This document shows, piece after piece, positions 59,866 to 64,000 of a stretch of DNA of 64,000 nucleotides. Where the stretch lies: NCBI GenBank assembly GCA_024403715.1, contig JAKSRJ010000001.1:162532-226531 (forward strand), given 5' to 3'. Position 1 is the first letter of the stretch. Each line of letters opens with the position of its first letter. The position numbers and the translations under genes were made by a program. The notes under the pieces were generated by a model. It saw nothing but the letters and a program-made list of their open reading frames with translations, did not search any database and was not told the DNA's origin. The stretch comes from Saccharofermentans sp. GTDB taxonomy: Bacteria; Bacillota; Clostridia; Saccharofermentanales; Saccharofermentanaceae.

Positions 59866-61897
59866 CTATTGTAGCTTCGATTGTGCCTTCAGGACCAAAA
59901 TCAGAGCCAGTGTAGTTAGAGGACAGCAAAGACAAAGTCTCGTTACCACTTACTGATAAGCCATAAATTGAACCCTGGAACATGTTCCACATAGTGTGTG
60001 CAGCGCAGGAAAAGGCGATGGAGCCTGTCATCTCATAAATCCAAGCAAAGAGAATTGCGAATAAGAAAATGTTAGCTAGAGCTACAAATGAGAATCCAGC
60101 ATTCATTGTGTGGAAAACAGAGAATAGAAGTGAAGAGATAATTATTGCTGCGGGCTTTCCAACCAAGCCTTTAAGCTTAGGAATCATGAATCCACGGAAC
60201 ATCACTTCCTCTGCAGCTCCCTGAGGGAACCACATCAGGATAGAGAAGGCAAAAGTTAATATGGTACCACTAGGAAGTCCAAAGCCTTCAGGCTTACAAA
60301 GACCGGTAACGCAGAGTAGTCCAAATACGGCAGACATCATTAGAATGCCAACAATTGCACCTGTTATGTAATGTCTTACAAATCCACGACGCTTTAAGCC
60401 AATTCCACAAAGGCCGCGAGCACGAATCATATAAGTGAAAATAATAAGGAGATATCCGATAGTCATAAGCGCTAAGAATCTAGAATCGTTCATGAATATA
60501 CCGATTATTTCTGTGGTTTTTGCAACAACTTCAGGTACTGAGTTTACATCGCGCAAATCAGCAATGAAATTCGAATAAGCTGGATCTTTCATGTATGAGA
60601 TTGCTACAGGTATCATAGCGAGTAATTGATAGATTGATAGTATTGCAAGCGGGTAGAGAATAAGATCTATAAATCCGATGATTTTGTCAAATATCTTGGG
60701 CAGAAGTTTGTCGTTGTAACTATCTGTGTCTGCAGTAGAATAAGAAACGATAAATCGTTCATTATGAATGAATTTTGTGCTGATAAATGTCATGGCTATG
60801 CCCATGCCTATCGTAAGGATGGTCGAGACTATAATGCCAAGGATATTTGCTTCTCGATTAAGGCATGCTCCTATACCGTAGAATTGACCATAAACTGGTA
60901 GATAATAATAGAATGAACTAGGCTCTGCCGACTCATTTATACAAGTTACAGCAACTACAACTAATATAAAAAATATTGGTAAGAAGGCTGTTTGAGCAGA
61001 TGTTACTGAGTCTGTTATTATTGATATCATTACAGCAAGAGATGCAATAAAAAATGCCAATCCTACTATCAAGGCCAATACACCGAAAATAGATTCCCAT
61101 GATAAGTAAAATGGGAACAATAGGATGATGCAGTGAATTATTATTGCAGGAATTAATGTTTTAATAAAAACACCGTAAGTAAATCCCAATACTATTGAAG
61201 AACGTTTCATAGGAGATAGAATTAACCCTGCAAATGTTCCTCTTTCCTTTTGTCCTGCGATTGCTTCTGTGCCTGAACTCATAGCTACGTATAAGATAGC
61301 TATAAATAATGTTAATGGTATAGAGGTTTGAGCTAGCGATCTTTGTAATCTAATATAGCTTGGGAGATTTGGTTGGGTCTGTATTTGAGACTCGATAATT
61401 TCCCATTTAACTTCAGGGTTATAGGTAGGGATAGTCTGTGTAAAGTAAGATTGAAGCCAGCCATCAACAAAGTCATTGCGGAAATCAGCTTGATCAGGAG
61501 AATTGGTTCTATAGTACGTGAGGATATCATGAGATTCTTCATTAAATACTATAGCAATTCCAGCATTGTTATTTGACATTATTTCAACTGCATGATTGTA
61601 ATCATAAATTGCATCCCAGGAGTCGTAAGAGATATTAAAATCGGGTTCGTGTTTATCAGCAAAATTTCTAAATGATTCAGGAGCATTAATTACTACTACA
61701 TCACGTGAGCCGTGTGTCAAATCATTAAATCCGTACCAACTGCACATAATGGCAAAGAAATAAACAATGGTTGTCCATATAAATCCAATACATACCAAAA
61801 ACGTCATGACACTAACCTTGGTTCCATTATGAGAACCAAAGCCGAGAATTTGTCCTGCTATTGCTAATTGGCCTTTGTCTATCTTATTCTTCAACAT
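59789..61897 (-). CDS. ABC-2 permease fused to a CPBP intramembrane protease
   Basis: The 702-residue protein joins a NatB-type ABC-2 export permease (about 1-380: N-terminal helix, large extracytoplasmic loop, then LYVAMSSGTEAIAGQKERGTFAGLILSP and several helices) to a C-terminal CPBP (CAAX-like) domain (about 490-690). The glutamyl-protease motifs are intact: EEVMFRG, FHTMNAG and AAHTMWN. The fusion suggests the exporter and a membrane proteolysis or protein-maturation step work together. It overlaps the ATPase gene by 14 nt and the importer ATPase tail by 77 nt. Confidence 0.88.
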   Translation of the reverse strand: MLKNKIDKGQLAIAGQILGFGSHNGTKVSVMTFLVCIGFIWTTIVYFFAIMCSWYGFNDLTHGSRDVVVINAPESFRNFADKHEPDFNISYDSWDAIYDYNHAVEIMSNNNAGIAIVFNEESHDILTYYRTNSPDQADFRNDFVDGWLQSYFTQTIPTYNPEVKWEIIESQIQTQPNLPSYIRLQRSLAQTSIPLTLFIAILYVAMSSGTEAIAGQKERGTFAGLILSPMKRSSIVLGFTYGVFIKTLIPAIIIHCIILLFPFYLSWESIFGVLALIVGLAFFIASLAVMISIITDSVTSAQTAFLPIFFILVVVAVTCINESAEPSSFYYYLPVYGQFYGIGACLNREANILGIIVSTILTIGMGIAMTFISTKFIHNERFIVSYSTADTDSYNDKLLPKIFDKIIGFIDLILYPLAILSIYQLLAMIPVAISYMKDPAYSNFIADLRDVNSVPEVVAKTTEIIGIFMNDSRFLALMTIGYLLIIFTYMIRARGLCGIGLKRRGFVRHYITGAIVGILMMSAVFGLLCVTGLCKPEGFGLPSGTILTFAFSILMWFPQGAAEEVMFRGFMIPKLKGLVGKPAAIIISSLLFSVFHTMNAGFSFVALANIFLFAILFAWIYEMTGSIAFSCAAHTMWNMFQGSIYGLSVSGNETLSLLSSNYTGSDFGPEGTIEATIVIVLALILVAWLNKRLSARQTLPSY

Positions 61898-62618
61898 GAT
61901 GTTCTACGTATAGCTTGAAGAAGGCATCTTCAAAACTCTTTGCTTCGGTTATAGTTATTAATTCTTCTACTGTTCCTTCTGCTACTATTTTTCCATCAAC
62001 CAAAACTCCTATTTTGTCGCATAGCGCTTCTGAAACAGAAAAAATATGTGTAGATAAGATAATAGAATGCCCTTCCTTCTTAAGCTCGAGAAGGTAATCT
62101 GTAACTTGCTTACTAGTAAGAATATCAAGGCCATTCGTAGGCTCATCAAATATAATTACAGGAGGGTTATGAATCAAACTTATGGCTATGGATACCTTTT
62201 GCTTCATTCCTGTAGAAAGCTCAACAATTCTTTTCTTCTCGAACGGCGTAATTCCTAACTTTGTGAAGATTATATTTTTTCTTTGAGCAGCTTCTTTAAT
62301 ATCAATATCATATAGACTCGCAAAGAAGAACCAAAGCTTTTCTGGTGTTGATACTGGATCCAGTTTTATCTCGGTTGTTAAATATCCGATTCGCCTGTGT
62401 ATTTCTAATAAATCTGAGGAAGATTTTAAACCGTCTATTAAAATTTCTCCGCTTGTAGGATTAAGCAAAGTGGAAATCATCTGCATCAAAGTTGTTTTTC
62501 CTGCACCATTAGGTCCAAGGAGACCATAAATAATACCGTCTTCGACTGTAAAACTTACACCCTTAATCGTCTCTTTATCACGCGTATAACTCTTATGTAC
62601 GTTTATTAATTCGACCAT
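61884..62618 (-). CDS. ABC exporter ATPase (NatA-like)
   Basis: The 244-residue ATPase has Walker A LGPNGAGKTTLM near residue 34, signature LSTGMKQKVSIA, Walker B VIIFDEPTNGLD, and the D-loop and H-loop (ILSTHIFSVSE). It belongs to the NatA/antibiotic-export group. AAGGAGGG lies upstream inside the preceding gene. It is flanked by two ABC-2 permeases, both overlapping it, so it probably powers a heteromeric exporter. Confidence 0.92.
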   Translation of the reverse strand: MVELINVHKSYTRDKETIKGVSFTVEDGIIYGLLGPNGAGKTTLMQMISTLLNPTSGEILIDGLKSSSDLLEIHRRIGYLTTEIKLDPVSTPEKLWFFFASLYDIDIKEAAQRKNIIFTKLGITPFEKKRIVELSTGMKQKVSIAISLIHNPPVIIFDEPTNGLDILTSKQVTDYLLELKKEGHSIILSTHIFSVSEALCDKIGVLVDGKIVAEGTVEELITITEAKSFEDAFFKLYVEHHVEE

Positions 62619-63771
62619 GAATATAACCCTCCTTGCGAAGTACCCTAGCTAAAATGAAAGTAGCAACTAATAATTCAATCGTAGCTGTAAGTATGAATCC
62701 GCTAACGCTTAACTCTGTCATAAAAGCTGCACGTAGGACTGCGATTGAACCGTGAAGTGGAATATAGAATTCTGCCCAGTTAGGCACGTCGTAATAAAAC
62801 AACTGGAAAAACATATCAAGCAAAATGAAAATCAGGGGCATTTGAAGATTTATTATGATGTCTTTCATCCTATCAATGGCGAATATTATGCTAAGGCAAA
62901 TTGACGCGCATAAATAAGCCGTTATAGGAATGATAAGTATTAGAACAAACAACTCTCTAGGCAAAAGGAGTAAACCAAAAGGAATAAGCGATGTAGAGCT
63001 ATTGCTAGTGTTAAGCCATGATGACAAAAACAAAAAAATAAAAGTAATGTAAGTCGATACGCTAACTAGACCAATTACAGCTGCCAGTTTTCCTATAACA
63101 ATTTTACTTGCAGAGACAGGAGTCATAATTAGTTTGTTCCAAAAGCCACGATCCTTTTCAGAAGCAAAGATATCTACCATTAACGAATATGTGCAGTAGT
63201 AGAGAATTAATACAAGCACTGCTGGTATTACTCTAGCTGCGCCATAATTTGCTTGTGATCTATAGTTCAAAATTTTAGTTACAGGATTAAAACTGTCGAT
63301 GCTATATACATCAGATCTTTGCTCTGTTTGAGTAGCATTAAAACTATCCAGTACAACCTCAATGAAGGATAAAGCTTGATCTTCCATAATAGCGGAGTCA
63401 CGATTGTATTGAACGGATATACTCTCTGATTCCTTTTGAAACACACAATAGATACAGCCTTTGCGAATATTATCGACAAAAGTTCCTTTGTCGAGTTGGT
63501 GTTCATAATTACTCTGTGATATGAACTCATAAGTATAAACAGTTCTATCTGAGGTTTCTTCAATATAATCATAGAATTCTTTAGTCGCGTCGACAACAAT
63601 TATTGGACGGCCGGAAAAGGATCCAGTACTCATATAATTAATCAAAAAAGGGAATAGATTAAGTGCCAACATCATAACAGCTGCTGGAATTACGAATAGG
63701 GCAGCAGCCTTACGCCAGTTATTGAGAATTCTAGAGATTTCCCATTTAATGATAACTATTATTTTATTCAT
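62593..63771 (-). CDS. ABC-2 type export permease (NatB-like)
   Basis: The 392-residue protein has one N-terminal helix (about 20-42), a large extracytoplasmic domain (about 45-175) and five to six helices (about 180-385), the NatB/ABC-2 plan; VDIFASEKDRGFWNKLIMTPVS is the typical cytoplasmic coupling segment. The start is ATG 63771 (MNKIIVIIKWEISRIL). There is no ribosome site and TATAAT lies 7 nt upstream, so this too is a leaderless candidate. It overlaps the ATPase gene by 26 nt. Confidence 0.88.
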   Translation of the reverse strand: MNKIIVIIKWEISRILNNWRKAAALFVIPAAVMMLALNLFPFLINYMSTGSFSGRPIIVVDATKEFYDYIEETSDRTVYTYEFISQSNYEHQLDKGTFVDNIRKGCIYCVFQKESESISVQYNRDSAIMEDQALSFIEVVLDSFNATQTEQRSDVYSIDSFNPVTKILNYRSQANYGAARVIPAVLVLILYYCTYSLMVDIFASEKDRGFWNKLIMTPVSASKIVIGKLAAVIGLVSVSTYITFIFLFLSSWLNTSNSSTSLIPFGLLLLPRELFVLILIIPITAYLCASICLSIIFAIDRMKDIIINLQMPLIFILLDMFFQLFYYDVPNWAEFYIPLHGSIAVLRAAFMTELSVSGFILTATIELLVATFILARVLRKEGYIHGRINKRT

Positions 63772-63778
63772 TACACAC

Positions 63779-63784
63779 ATTATA
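63779..63784 (-). promoter_or_regulatory. -10 box TATAAT, 7 nt before an ATG (leaderless candidate)
   Basis: On the minus strand TATAAT, GTGTGTA, then the ATG at 63771. TTGTCA lies 15 nt upstream of the -10. Confidence 0.5.
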
Positions 63785-63798
63785 TATTGTGGAATGGC

Positions 63799-63827
63799 TT
63801 GACAAAACATCTTTTTCTTCTTATATT
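63799..63827 (+). promoter_or_regulatory. Promoter of tRNA-Cys
   Basis: TTGACA (63799-63804), a 17-nt spacer and TATATT (63822-63827), ending 23 nt before the tRNA. Confidence 0.85.
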
Positions 63828-63850
63828 ATTCAAGCACGATTTAAGGACAC

Positions 63851-63925
63851 GGTGCCATCGCCAAGCGGTAAGGCCAAGGTCTGCAAAACCTTTACTCCCC
63901 GGTTCAAATCCGGGTGGCACCTCCA
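63851..63925 (+). tRNA. tRNA-Cys (anticodon GCA)
   Basis: Acceptor GGTGCCA pairs with TGGCACC, followed by U and an encoded CCA. The anticodon arm AGGTCTGCAAAACCT gives GCA, and the T arm is CCCGGTTCAAATCCGGG. Length with CCA is 75 nt. Confidence 0.97.
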
Positions 63926-63927
63926 AT

Positions 63928-63965
63928 AACAGCCCTGTAGGATATTTCCTACAGGGCTGTTTTAT
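63928..63965 (+). terminator. Terminator of tRNA-Cys
   Basis: AACAGCCCTGTAGGA and TCCTACAGGGCTGTT form a perfect 15-bp stem with a 4-nt loop, then TTATT. A TATAAT at 63969-63974 begins the next, unseen transcription unit. Confidence 0.95.
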
Positions 63966-64000
63966 TGCTATAATAGAGCGACTTTGTATTATGGAGATTA

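Overview
The window looks like chromosomal DNA of a strictly anaerobic, plant-fibre-degrading Clostridia species of gut or rumen type. The evidence is a SCIFF peptide with its radical-SAM maturase, a trimeric [FeFe] hydrogenase, rubrerythrin, an Hdr/Flx electron-transfer operon, DapL-type lysine synthesis, a membrane-anchored GH5 cellulase and moderately AT-rich DNA with AGGAGG-type ribosome sites. I see no insertion sequence, prophage or CRISPR array. The species cannot be named from this alone.

Layout. 0-3 kb: a cut lipoprotein gene, tRNA-Ser(GGA), two tandem paralogous micropeptides between 29-bp direct repeats, a zinc-ribbon protein and rubrerythrin. 3-10 kb: two cytoplasmic sugar-sensor-like diguanylate cyclases on either side of the cellulase. 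10-19 kb: a nine-gene operon encoding HdrBCA, MvhD/FlxD, two Fe-S subunits, an FAD/NAD(P)H subunit and a soluble fumarate-reductase-like Fe-S/flavoprotein pair. 19-23 kb: hydCBA, an electron-bifurcating-type hydrogenase. 23-34 kb: envelope genes (GT-C-like protein, DUF4214/transglutaminase protein, lipoproteins, acyltransferase, YidE/AspT-type transporter, a degenerate C39 lipoprotein). 34-39 kb: SCIFF maturase and peptide, a PLP decarboxylase, a zinc-ribbon/HD protein, a metalloprotease and DivIC. 39-44 kb: SRP RNA, dnaX-ybaB-recR-rqcP and trpS. 44-52 kb: methyltransferase, CmpB-like protein, Mrp, ispF, DUF2142 protein, ispD, radA. 52-57 kb: minus-strand operon of a glutamine-synthetase homologue, ANTAR protein, pyrG and dapL. 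57-64 kb: siderophore/cobalamin-type ABC importer, a NatA/NatB/CPBP export operon and tRNA-Cys.

How it fits together. The 10-23 kb block forms a redox hub. HydABC is expected to couple H2 to NADH plus ferredoxin, the Flx/Hdr proteins to couple NAD(P)H to ferredoxin and a second acceptor, and the adjoining fumarate-reductase-like pair is a plausible terminal acceptor module. This would be a soluble, flavin-based bifurcating reductase and is my main candidate for an undescribed system.

Other leads are the micropeptide pair, a glutamine-synthetase homologue that has lost several catalytic residues and sits behind an ANTAR-type attenuator, a 15-bp inverted repeat framing the metal-uptake promoter, and six genes whose -10 box lies only 6-7 nt before the ATG (leaderless mRNA candidates). 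Functions come from motifs and family resemblance read by eye; no database search was possible.
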